Shown: positions 17,917 through 26,059 of the stretch, in pieces
How the letters are laid out: every line of letters begins with the position of its first letter
How positions within the stretch are numbered: position 1 is the first letter of the stretch
Assembly (NCBI GenBank): GCA_947476625.1
Contig: CANJRA010000007.1
Span: 42,513 to 106,512, forward strand
Reading direction: 5' to 3'
Source: Fidelibacterota bacterium
Lineage (GTDB): Bacteria > Pseudomonadota > Alphaproteobacteria > Rhodospirillales > Rhodospirillaceae
DNA: 64,000 nucleotides
Notes under the pieces: generated by a model
What the model saw: the letters and a program-made list of their open reading frames with translations, nothing else
What the model was told of the DNA's origin: nothing
The model's database searches: none
Translations under genes and position numbers: made by a program

Positions 17917-18173
17917 TGCTCGGGCGGCTTTTGCGGCTCTTTCTGATCGTGATGGCGGCGGCGGCCATTATCGTGCTGTTTGCTTATGCGTTTCTCGCCG
18001 CGCTGATCATCACGCCGATCCTGTTCGCGATCTTCTACTTCTTCGGCCGCACAACGGCCCAGCAGTGGTGGGTGGTCCGCCAAGGCCAATACCAGCCTTC
18101 CGAAACTCAGCGCCCGCCGCATACGGCGCCGGTCATCGACCACGACCCCAACGATCTCCCGCCTAAGGAATAG
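17916..18173 (+). CDS. Small membrane protein next to ceramide synthase
   Basis: 85 residues. Positions 4-45 are almost continuously hydrophobic with a short break (AYAFLAALI), so two spans or one long hairpin are likely. The cytoplasmic tail holds RTTAQQWWVVRQGQYQP and a proline-rich end. The ATG overlaps the cerS stop (TAATG), which ties it to the sphingolipid operon. I do not recognise a family. It could be a scaffold or accessory subunit. Confidence 0.7.
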   Translation: MLGRLLRLFLIVMAAAAIIVLFAYAFLAALIITPILFAIFYFFGRTTAQQWWVVRQGQYQPSETQRPPHTAPVIDHDPNDLPPKE

Positions 18174-18175
18174 AC

Positions 18176-19171
18176 CTAAGCCGCGCGCTGCTCTTCGCAG
18201 CAAAGCTCTACTTCAACCGTGACATGGCTGAGGCAGGGGATGTTTGCCAGCAGCGCTTTATAATGCGCCGGTGTGCGCGGCTCATGCGTGACCACCGTCA
18301 GCACCGCCGCCAAGTGTCCTGGCCCTATGCGCCAGATATGTAAGTCCGCAAGGCGATTGTCGCTCTCGGCTTCAATCGCGCGCCGTACGGCCGTTGTGGT
18401 GTCTCCGCTGGGCGTTGCATCCAGTAGGATACGCCCCGTCGTCGCGATCAGTTTCCAGGCCCACTGCGCGATGATGACGGCGCCGATGATTCCCATCGCC
18501 GCATCCATCCACGCCAAGCCCCACAAAAGTCCCGCCGCCAGCGCCGCAATGGCCAGCACCGATGTCAACGCATCCGTCAGCACATGCACATAAGCCGCGC
18601 GCATGTTGTGATCCTGGTGGTGATGATCATGCCCGTGATCATGCCCATGATCATGTGCGTGGTGGTCGTCAGCGTTGGTCGCTTGATGGAGCTCATCTTC
18701 GTAAAGATGCGTGTGGTCGTCCTTTAGTATCCACGCGCTGACAAGATTAACCGCCAACCCAATCGCCGCCACCCACAACGCTTCGCTGTATGAGATTTCG
18801 ACGGGGTTCAGCAATCGCACGCTCGACTCGAACGCCATGATGACAGCGATGATGATCAACAGCAGTGCGCTGGAAAAAGCCGCGAGATCGCCGACCTTGC
18901 CGGTTCCGAAAGTGTAAGTGCTGTTTTCGGCATGACGCCGCGCGTAGGCATAGGCAAAGGTCGCGATGCCCAGTGCAGCTGCGTGGCTTCCCATATGCCA
19001 GCCGTCGGCCAGAAGCGCCATCGAGTTGAAGATATAGCCGGCGAAAATCTCCGCCGTCATGGTTACCAACGTCAACCACAGTACAATCATGGTGCGCCGG
19101 GCATTTCTTTGATGTCCGGTGGCCAGGAAGCTATGTGGCTTTTGCCATTTATCCATTGAATCGCTGTGCAT
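18176..19171 (-). CDS. dmeF: CDF-family cation efflux protein, DmeF type
   Basis: Cation diffusion facilitator exporting divalent metals (Co2+/Ni2+ in characterised DmeF). Start ATG 19171 gives MHSDSMDKWQKPHSFL, the DmeF N-terminal pattern; an upstream in-frame ATG at 19213 lacks it. 331 residues, six spans. The metal site in span II reads ADGWHMGSHAA and span V has HVLTDALTS. Between spans IV and V is a very histidine-rich loop (about residues 150-180, repeats of HDHGHDHG). The C-terminal cytoplasmic domain ends VTVEVELCCEEQRAA. No DmeR-type regulator is visible beside it. Confidence 0.88.
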   Translation of the reverse strand: MHSDSMDKWQKPHSFLATGHQRNARRTMIVLWLTLVTMTAEIFAGYIFNSMALLADGWHMGSHAAALGIATFAYAYARRHAENSTYTFGTGKVGDLAAFSSALLLIIIAVIMAFESSVRLLNPVEISYSEALWVAAIGLAVNLVSAWILKDDHTHLYEDELHQATNADDHHAHDHGHDHGHDHHHQDHNMRAAYVHVLTDALTSVLAIAALAAGLLWGLAWMDAAMGIIGAVIIAQWAWKLIATTGRILLDATPSGDTTTAVRRAIEAESDNRLADLHIWRIGPGHLAAVLTVVTHEPRTPAHYKALLANIPCLSHVTVEVELCCEEQRAA

Positions 19172-19252
19172 GCGCCGAGTGTAACAAGTCTGGCATGCCT
19201 GTTCTATCCCCACTTTCTGCCCTATGCTGATGTTTCATTCGGGAGAGAACAC

Positions 19253-19966
19253 ATGCGCATCTTTCTGAAAACGCTCCTCGCGGCTATATCCTTGAGTTTT
19301 GCTGTTCCGGCGTTTGCCGCCGACGATGGTTACAAAAACACCGGCTTAACGCTGGATGGCATCGGCAAGTCTTACATGGGCCGCGAAATTGCGGCGGTCA
19401 TGGGCTACCCGGGCGCCGCGTGGCTGGAACGCGCCGAGCGCGAAAAAGAAGAAGGCACGTCAAAGCTGCTGCCTTTACTCGGGCTGAAGCCCACAGATGT
19501 GGTCGCTGATATTGGTGCCGGGACCGGTTATTTCAGTTTCCGTCTCGCACCGCTTGTCCCGCAGGGCAAAGTCTATGCTGAAGATATTCAGCAAGAGATG
19601 CTCGATTTTATCACAGCACGGAAAGCGAAGGGCGAGGGGGCCAACGTCCTGCCGACACTGGGCGGCGTCAGCGATCCCCGGCTACCCGCGGGTTCCATCG
19701 ATCTGATCTTGATGGTTGATGTCTATCACGAGTTTTCATATCCGCGCGAAATGGGATTGGCTATGGCCCGTGCCCTCAAGCCGGGCGGCCGCATTGCCCT
19801 TGTCGAGTACCGCGCCGAAGACCCCAACGTTCCTATCAGGGACGTCCACAAAATGACCGAGAGCCAGGCCAAAAAAGAAATGGCCGCCGCCGGGCTCACA
19901 TGGGTCAGCACCGACAGCAAAACGCTGCCCTGGCAGCACCTGATGATTTTCGCAAAACCGAAATAG
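19253..19966 (+). CDS. Exported class I SAM-dependent methyltransferase
   Basis: 237 residues from ATG 19253. Residues 1-23 are a signal peptide (IFLKTLLAAISLSFAVPAFAA), unusual for an enzyme needing cytoplasmic S-adenosylmethionine, though this family of signal-bearing methyltransferases is widespread. Motif I is VADIGAGTGYFSF, then VYAEDIQQEM, DLILMVDVYHEF and the LKPGGRIALVEYR strand. Preceded by a GGGAGAG ribosome binding site. Substrate unknown. Divergent from dmeF. Confidence 0.82.
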   Translation: MRIFLKTLLAAISLSFAVPAFAADDGYKNTGLTLDGIGKSYMGREIAAVMGYPGAAWLERAEREKEEGTSKLLPLLGLKPTDVVADIGAGTGYFSFRLAPLVPQGKVYAEDIQQEMLDFITARKAKGEGANVLPTLGGVSDPRLPAGSIDLILMVDVYHEFSYPREMGLAMARALKPGGRIALVEYRAEDPNVPIRDVHKMTESQAKKEMAAAGLTWVSTDSKTLPWQHLMIFAKPK

Positions 19967-19975
19967 TAGGCCGAG

Positions 19976-20233
19976 CTAGTAGCTTCCAGCTTCGGGCGCG
20001 GGTAATCCGGGATCCGCAGGCGGCGGCGTATCGTACGGCGCTATATCCGGCCCGCTGGGTTGCGGTGCGGGGACTTCCTGCGGCAACGGCGGCGGAATAT
20101 CGGCGGGCGGCTCATGTTTGGGGTCGTCCCCAGGCAGCTCTTGTTCTTGCGCGTTTTGCACGAACATCACCGGGCCATACCCTTGAAGCGCGCTAAGACC
20201 ATTACACACATCTTCAACCCATTGCTGATTCAT
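19976..20233 (-). CDS. Small proline-rich protein, unknown function
   Basis: 85 residues from ATG 20233, which has an AGAGAGG ribosome binding site. The first 30 residues (MNQQWVEDVCNGLSALQGYG) could fold, and the rest is almost entirely Pro/Ala/Asp/Glu (PPADIPPPLPQE, PYDTPPPADPG), hence disordered. A longer in-frame ORF to 20347 lacks a good start. No signal peptide and no recognised family. Confidence 0.5.
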   Translation of the reverse strand: MNQQWVEDVCNGLSALQGYGPVMFVQNAQEQELPGDDPKHEPPADIPPPLPQEVPAPQPSGPDIAPYDTPPPADPGLPAPEAGSY

Positions 20234-20517
20234 AACAACCTCTCTGGCTTTCGTGCGCCGTTTACGCGCACCGATTGCGAAAGTCGGACATGAAACAAGG
20301 CGCGCGGCGAATACGCTGCGCCTGCTTTCATATAACGCGCCCCGCACATCAAAGTTCTCCCGCCTGCTGAGGTTGGGGTCATTCGCGCCGGTTGAATCGC
20401 TTTGTGGCCGTGGAACTTAGCGCCATTCCCCGCATTTACTGTGTGTCCTGTGTGGCGGTGCTACCCGCGGTCACAGGTAACAAATGAACGCGGAAAGGTC
20501 CGGCGACGGAGGTTCAT

Positions 20518-20691
20518 ATGAAACACGCACACAACGCGATTATCATCTCATCGATTATGATGTGCTCTGCGGTTGGTTTTGCCGCGTCCGCAGACGCTGC
20601 GCCTGTGTCCAATGATACGGTGCGTGCGCGTGCGCAACGCACGCTTGATGTCGCGCCCGCCGCTCCGCCGCTCGCCGCGCTGTTGAAGTGA
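20518..20691 (+). CDS. Short secreted peptide (57 residues), possibly the 5' part of a split gene
   Basis: ATG 20518 follows GGAGG at 20508-20512. The product begins MKHAHNAIIISSIMMCSAVGF and has a signal peptide to about residue 27 (ASADAA|P), then a short Ala/Pro/Arg-rich tail ending PPLAALLK. Its TGA lies inside the GTG start of the next ORF (GTGA overlap). The downstream ORF has the same proline/alanine-rich composition but no signal peptide, so the two may be one secreted protein split by a frameshift, or two coupled genes. Confidence 0.55.
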   Translation: MKHAHNAIIISSIMMCSAVGFAASADAAPVSNDTVRARAQRTLDVAPAAPPLAALLK

Positions 20692-21194
20692 CGGTAGAAG
20701 ATAAAGCTCACGCACCTGCGCCGCGTCAGGTTCAACGCACACCGCTTTCCGCGACTCAATCAAATGAACCCAAGCTGACCCCGATTTCTATTACAACCTC
20801 ATCCTCGCCATCAGCGTCTGAAACATATGCGCCGGCGGCATATGCTCCAGCGGCGGGCGCGCCGATGTCGCTGCGCGCCGCGTGGGCGGATTCAGTGCAT
20901 CCGCAAGTAAATCCGCGTGCAGTTTCCTTGCTGATTCCAATTAGGCTGATTCCAGTCGGCCTCACGCCAATCGCGCAAAGCGCCGTCTGTGACCCGTCCT
21001 TGACGGCCGAGCAATGCGCGCGTCAATCGGGTCCGCCGCGTGCCGCGCCCGAGCCCGGTCAGCCGGTTGTGCCGCCACCGCCTGTTGTTCCTGAAGCGCA
21101 GGCCCCCGGTGTGGCGAAGCCTCCGGGTCAGGAAGTAGAGCCGGTTCCTGTCACGCCGCCCGCCGGTCACAGGATCAACTATGCCGGTGATTAA
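20688..21194 (+). CDS. Proline-rich low-complexity protein overlapping the short secreted peptide
   Basis: 168 residues from GTG 20688. Composition is dominated by Pro, Ala, Thr and Ser (APAAYAPAAGAP, QPVVPPPPVVPEAQAP), with a CDPSLTAEQCARQ two-cysteine segment. It looks like a periplasmic or surface disordered protein but has no signal of its own. The ORF just upstream (4-base overlap) supplies one in another frame. No family recognised. Confidence 0.5.
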   Translation: MTVEDKAHAPAPRQVQRTPLSATQSNEPKLTPISITTSSSPSASETYAPAAYAPAAGAPMSLRAAWADSVHPQVNPRAVSLLIPIRLIPVGLTPIAQSAVCDPSLTAEQCARQSGPPRAAPEPGQPVVPPPPVVPEAQAPGVAKPPGQEVEPVPVTPPAGHRINYAGD

Positions 21195-21252
21195 GCCGAA
21201 GCTTGCGCCGCCGCCGATCAGCGCAAACTGATCCGATTGACGATCAGTCTGA

Positions 21253-23001
21253 TTAAGCGACGGATCTCTCTGTCGCCGGCGTCTCTGGTGTAATCAGCAA
21301 TTGTTGCGCAAACCGGATAATGGCAGTGGTTCCTGTTCCCAGCGTGCTGTCGATAATGAGTTCTCCGCCCAACAAGTCCATATAGCGCTTGCAGATCGAT
21401 AGACCCAGGCCGGTTCCCTGTCCCGAATGAGAGACGGAAGGGTTGCCTTGCAGAAAGGGCTCCCCTAGGCGTTTCAACAGCGCCGGTTCTATGCCGGGCC
21501 CAAGATCGGTGACGTAGATATCCAGAAATTTTCTGTCAACATAACGCGCGGCCATTATAATATCGCGACCGGCCGGCGAAAACTTAATGGCGTTGGATAA
21601 CAAGTTAATCAAAACCTGACGGCAAAAGCGTTGATCTCCGCTCACCATTGGTAATTGAGGCGGGATAGTCACGCGAATGCTCACATGCTGCTGGTTTGCC
21701 ATGCCCTCAATGAAAGACACGGCCGCATGAATCATATGCGGGATGTCGATGGCTTCTTGAACAAGCGGCTGCACGCCTGACTCGACTTTGGCCATATCGA
21801 GAATGTCGTTGACGATATTCAGCAGATGCTGGCCCGAACGGTGGATGTGATTGGCGTAGGAGATATAAGCCGGCGCGATAGAATCGCCGAGCAGCTTATT
21901 CTTGATGATCTCTGAAAAGCCCATAATCGCGTTCAGCGGCGTGCGGAATTCGTGACTCATATGCGCAAGGAAACGGCTCTTGGCGTCGTTAGCCTCCTCT
22001 GCCGCCGCCTTGGCTTGGCGCAGAGCACGTTCGTTCTCTTCGGTGCGCTTTAACTGCCGCAGGATGATGACCACAAAAACTATCTTCGCCAGGATAACGG
22101 CGATGATCGCAAGGCCAATAGTGTTACGTGCATCGCGCCAGGCGCTCAAGAAGTCCCGCGCGTCCAACATGACCCCCATGGAAAGCGGCATGTTGTGTAT
22201 TCTGCCGGTCAGCATAATGTTTTGTGTTTGCGCGTTCGTGCCGGCATTCCACATCGCGTCTACGGCCCGCCCATCGCCGCCTTGGGTGGCTTCCGTTCCC
22301 GCTACGAACTGATTGTTGTCTGTCCACAAGGCAATTTGGCCGTGGGTTCCGATGTCCAGAGTCGCATAGTACTCTGAGAAATAGCCGGTTCTGAGCATCG
22401 CGAAGACGTACCCACGCAAGCGCCCCCACTCATCGTTGACCTTCACGGTCATCGGTAAGATCCAATAGTTCTGCAGTGGGCCAGGACTCGCATCGCGAAA
22501 CAGGTTGCCGACCATGAGATTGCCGCCGACGTCGCTCATGGCTTCGAAGACCATGCCTGGAATCGCAGAACGCGCAAGAAGGGCGGGATACGTCCTGGAT
22601 CCCGCAACGCGCACAAAATTCGCATCAACTATGAAGAAGCTGAGCGCGGCTGGCGCCAGTTTTAATTTTCCCGCCATCAGATTGTGCAGATAAAGCTCAT
22701 CGACGACGCTGTTCTTCGCGCCGTTCAGTTCATGGCGGTAGACATCTGCGATGCCTTCCATGATGCGATAGATTTCGTTGAAAGTTTGGGTGGCGTGGGT
22801 TTCGACCGTTTTTAGTGTGTTGCGCCCGGTGCGGGTCGTCGTATCGGTGACCACGCTATATTGATGCATCACATTATAAGTGCCTCCGACAATCACCAGG
22901 ACCGCGAAGCTCACGACCAGCAGGATTGTAGCTACCCGCAGCCTGCGTATCGACGAGGTGTTAGATTTGTGGCGGGGTGGGTCGATTAGCGTCTGTTTCA
23001 C
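21253..23001 (-). CDS. Membrane sensor histidine kinase with periplasmic dCache-like sensor
   Basis: 582 residues. Span 1 lies at about 24-46 (VATILLVVSFAVLVIVGG), followed by a periplasmic sensor of about 245 residues with dCache/PDC-like features, then span 2 near 295-318, a short coiled coil (EENERALRQAKAAAEEAND), HisKA with His in FLAHMSHEFRTPLNAIMGFS, and HATPase_c with N-box LINLLSNAIKF, G1 DLGPGIE and G2 GQGTGLGLSICK. All catalytic boxes are intact. The broken receiver-HPt gene immediately upstream on the same strand is the likely partner. Confidence 0.9.
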   Translation of the reverse strand: MKQTLIDPPRHKSNTSSIRRLRVATILLVVSFAVLVIVGGTYNVMHQYSVVTDTTTRTGRNTLKTVETHATQTFNEIYRIMEGIADVYRHELNGAKNSVVDELYLHNLMAGKLKLAPAALSFFIVDANFVRVAGSRTYPALLARSAIPGMVFEAMSDVGGNLMVGNLFRDASPGPLQNYWILPMTVKVNDEWGRLRGYVFAMLRTGYFSEYYATLDIGTHGQIALWTDNNQFVAGTEATQGGDGRAVDAMWNAGTNAQTQNIMLTGRIHNMPLSMGVMLDARDFLSAWRDARNTIGLAIIAVILAKIVFVVIILRQLKRTEENERALRQAKAAAEEANDAKSRFLAHMSHEFRTPLNAIMGFSEIIKNKLLGDSIAPAYISYANHIHRSGQHLLNIVNDILDMAKVESGVQPLVQEAIDIPHMIHAAVSFIEGMANQQHVSIRVTIPPQLPMVSGDQRFCRQVLINLLSNAIKFSPAGRDIIMAARYVDRKFLDIYVTDLGPGIEPALLKRLGEPFLQGNPSVSHSGQGTGLGLSICKRYMDLLGGELIIDSTLGTGTTAIIRFAQQLLITPETPATERSVA

Positions 23002-23022
23002 CGCGCGTCCACCAGTTCTGAA

Positions 23023-24126
23023 TTATTGAGCCGCCGGCTGCTCGCCCGCTTTGGGGGCGAATTTGTTGATCGCCAGTTTCAATGCCTTGAAAAGCTGCTG
23101 GCCAAGCTCGCCGCCGTCGCCTTCGATTTTTTCGCGCAGCACCGCGCGCATTGTATCGATATGCGCCTTGACGATTTCAAGGTTGGCATCGTCCTGCCGG
23201 CACGGCGGCTTGGTGACTTCGTACAGCGATTTTCCGAATACCGTAATCAGCGGATATCCAAATGTTCCTCCCTGACCGCGCAGTTCGTGGGCGATGAGGT
23301 TGATGTCTTCGAAGTTTGCCGTGCGCTCGCCGCTGATCTGCTTGGCTTCGGTGACTTGGCGCGCCAGACGATCGAGGTAACCTTTAGCCCAGTCGAGGAA
23401 GCCGTCGGCCTCGCGCTTCAGCTGCTGCTCGGCGGCAAACAGAACGTCATCCGGCAGTACGAAGGGCTGGCGCATAGCGTTCGAGCCCATCTTCTGTTTG
23501 AGATAGTTGGGTAGTTTGAACAGCCACACATCGGAAGGTGCTGAAGGTTTTTCCACCTTATCCTTCGAGTAGACGATTGTGGCGTGTGACTCGTCCGGCT
23601 TGCGGCGCTCCTGGCCTTTTGGCGGACCGGCCTTGCTGGACCGCCGACGGTCGGGTCCGAAATATGTCTGCGTAGTCACGAACTGGCGCGGATTATCGAT
23701 AATCCGCTGCAGTACTTTGTAGATATTGTCGACCGAGAACGGCTTGGCCATGAAGTCGTTGACGCCATGATCGCGGCAGACTTCCACGTTCACCCGGTCG
23801 GCCGCGCCCGACAGCATGACAAAGAGCATGAAGCGGCTCGGCGATGCTTTGTCGTCGCGCAGCCATTACAGAAGATGTACGCCGCCCACCGGCGACATGA
23901 TGAAGTCCGAGATCACGATGTCGATCGGCTCCACGGCCGCGCCGAAACCTTTCGCCGTGAGCTTCAGGTACTAGACCGCTTCCTTGCCGTTTTTCATTTT
24001 TTGGACGCGGGTGAAGCCCATGCGCTTCAGGCTGTTGACCATGATGTCGAGCATGTACTCGTTATCCTCGACCACCATGACCGAGATGCGGTCGTGACCT
24101 GGATCAACCTTGTCTTTGTTCAGCAT
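23023..24126 (-). pseudogene. Receiver-HPt two-component protein interrupted by two in-frame stops
   Basis: One continuous frame of 368 codons starts at ATG 24126 (MLNKDKVDPGHDRISVMVVEDN). The receiver domain shows acidic residues VVEDN, phosphoacceptor IVISDFIMSPVGG, MLSGA and the KPFS lysine. The downstream part contains an HPt-like motif LIAHELRGQGGTFGYP. Two codons are stops: TAG just after NGKEAV and TAA after GGVHLL, each followed by conserved receiver sequence (YLKLTA; WLRDD). Family comparison suggests Glu and Gln at these positions. Translation could restart near 23829, leaving the HPt part. Either a genuine pseudogene or consensus errors. Confidence 0.8.
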
Positions 24127-24401
24127 CGTCGACACGTAATGATCCCAACCCCCGTCCCCCGGGGATACAGCTAGGAATTATCGTCAGGCAGCCCACCAGA
24201 TTGAGAACTACCCGAGCCGCGGTAGACCCTCAAGCCGTAGTTAGCCACCATAAAGGCGGCTTCGCCGGACTACAACAAAAACTGTAAACTAACTTAATGT
24301 AATCAATACGTTTTTTGCAAATAAACCTGTCTTGCGATACATAACCCGGCTGCGCCCTACCGTAGGTTTTCGTATAAGCTGCTTCATCTCGCCCCATATA
24401 C
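24127..24401. other. Intergenic region between the receiver pseudogene and the glycosylation operon
   Basis: The left half (to about 24283) is GC-rich and contains on the minus strand a short open frame, ATG 24251 to TAG 24171 (26 codons, MVANYGLRVYRGSG), of unknown reality. The right half is AT-rich (for example CGTTTTTTGCAAATAAA near 24309) and probably holds the promoter of the operon beginning at 24402. Confidence 0.4.
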
Positions 24402-26033
24402 ATGGAGACCTGCCCTTTGCTGCCTCCAATGCTGCCGGCCAGCCGTCCGCTACGCCGCACGATTCTAATCGTTTTGGCCGTTATCCCGGTAATTTTCGGG
24501 GTGCTCGCGCTGATCATGGGGCAAGATTCCAATTGGGATCTGCGCAATTACCATTGGTACAATGCTTATGCCGCTCTGAACGGGCGCTTGTCCTTTGACA
24601 TGGGCGCGGCGCAAACCCCGACCTTCTATAACCCCGTCGTCGACATCCCTTTCTACCTCCTGGCCGAGCGGGTTCCGGCGCGTGTTGCGGCCTTCCTGCT
24701 GGGAGCGCTGCAGGGGTGTAATTTCATCCTGCTTTATATGCTCGCCGCCAAAACCCTGCGCCTCGGCAGCGACCGGCGTCAGGCGGCCGCATCCGTGGCT
24801 GTTGCCCTGGTGGGCATGGTCGGCGGCGGTCATCTCGCCCTGGTTGGGGTGACCTTTTACGACAACGTCGTTTCGCTGTTTGTCTTCGGCGGCTTGCTCG
24901 TGGTGCTGTCCAGCGCCGATATTCTTCAGCGCGGCGCGCTGACAACCGCCTTCGGCCGCGTCGCCTTTGCGGGTTTTCTGGTGGGTCTCGGTGTTGGCAT
25001 AAAATTGCCGACTCAGATTTTCGCCATCGGCGTCTGCTTCGGGCTGTTGTTTATTCCCGGCCCGTTCATGCGCCGTTTCTGGCTCTCCTTTGTGTGCGGC
25101 CTCGGCATTGTCGCCGGCTTCGCGCTTCTCGGTGGTTGGTGGATTTGGGAACTGTGGAGCACCTACGCCAATCCGCTGTTCCCTTATTTCAACGACATCT
25201 TTCACTCGCCCTGGGCTTTGCCTGAAAGCTATCGTGACGACCGCTTTATCCCCCACGATCTGGCCGCTGCCCTGACGCTGCCGTTCCGCATGTTCGTCGA
25301 CGCCAAGGTTGTCGGCGAAATTCCCTTCCGCGACGCACGCGTGCTGGTGGCTTACGTTGTGCTGATCGCAACCCCCATCATGCTGGTGGTGAAGCGGCTG
25401 ACAAAAACCGAAATACAGCCCTTTGCCGATGTCTTCGCGCTGCGCTATCTCGCCGCCATGGCTGGGCTCACCTATGTCGTTTGGTTGAAGCTCTTCGGCA
25501 TTTATCGCTACCTGATTCCGCTCGAGATGCTGGCACCGCTCATCGTCGTTATGTGCATTTCTTTCTGGCCCTTCGCGCGCGGCAAGCGCTTTAGTCTTGC
25601 TGTCGGCATGCTCGGTTTTGCGGTTATCACCATGCAGCCCGGCAACTGGGGCCATATTCCCTGGAGCGAGAAAACGGTCGAAGTCACGGCCCCTAAAATC
25701 GCCGATCCCGCGCACAGCCTCATTCTCATGACCGGTTTCGCGCCGACGTCTTACGTTATTCCAGCGTTCCCGCCGGAGATCCCGTTCCTTCGGCCGCAAA
25801 GTTTTCTCGTGGCACCGCATCACCGTACGCGTTTTATGGATGTGCTGCGTGCGCGGGTTGCCGCCCATACCGGCGACATCTACCTTTTGAAACCGAAGTG
25901 GGACACATGGTCCGCGCCCGAGGTGCTGCCTGAATTTGGCCTGATGCTTGCTTCCTGTGAACCTCTGCCCACCAATCTCGATGCCGAGTTGGAATTCTGC
26001 CTGCTCCAACGCGCCGAACGCGTGCAAAATTGA
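24402..26033 (+). CDS. Polytopic membrane glycosyltransferase-like protein (GT-C type)
   Basis: 543 residues with about ten membrane spans from residue 20 to 430, then a soluble C-terminal domain of about 100 residues. An early loop reads QDSNWDLRNYHWYNAYA, a GT-C-like acidic first loop (Asp/Glu after span 1). It is followed by a GT2 glycosyltransferase and a GtrA-like flippase, so it probably transfers a lipid-linked sugar to an envelope acceptor. The exact family is not certain. ATG 24402 was chosen; an ATG at 24429 is also possible. Confidence 0.65.
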   Translation: METCPLLPPMLPASRPLRRTILIVLAVIPVIFGVLALIMGQDSNWDLRNYHWYNAYAALNGRLSFDMGAAQTPTFYNPVVDIPFYLLAERVPARVAAFLLGALQGCNFILLYMLAAKTLRLGSDRRQAAASVAVALVGMVGGGHLALVGVTFYDNVVSLFVFGGLLVVLSSADILQRGALTTAFGRVAFAGFLVGLGVGIKLPTQIFAIGVCFGLLFIPGPFMRRFWLSFVCGLGIVAGFALLGGWWIWELWSTYANPLFPYFNDIFHSPWALPESYRDDRFIPHDLAAALTLPFRMFVDAKVVGEIPFRDARVLVAYVVLIATPIMLVVKRLTKTEIQPFADVFALRYLAAMAGLTYVVWLKLFGIYRYLIPLEMLAPLIVVMCISFWPFARGKRFSLAVGMLGFAVITMQPGNWGHIPWSEKTVEVTAPKIADPAHSLILMTGFAPTSYVIPAFPPEIPFLRPQSFLVAPHHRTRFMDVLRARVAAHTGDIYLLKPKWDTWSAPEVLPEFGLMLASCEPLPTNLDAELEFCLLQRAERVQN

Positions 26034-26059
26034 CGGGATTGAGTTAAGGCTAATCTACC

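Noticed and set aside
18600..18670. Short repeats resembling a mini CRISPR
   Set aside because: They are ATGATCATGCCCGTG-like codon repeats encoding the His-rich DmeF loop. No spacers.
24465..26027. 520-codon minus-strand ORF
   Set aside because: Composition is His/Gln/Asp-rich antisense of the membrane glycosyltransferase gene, with no family features.
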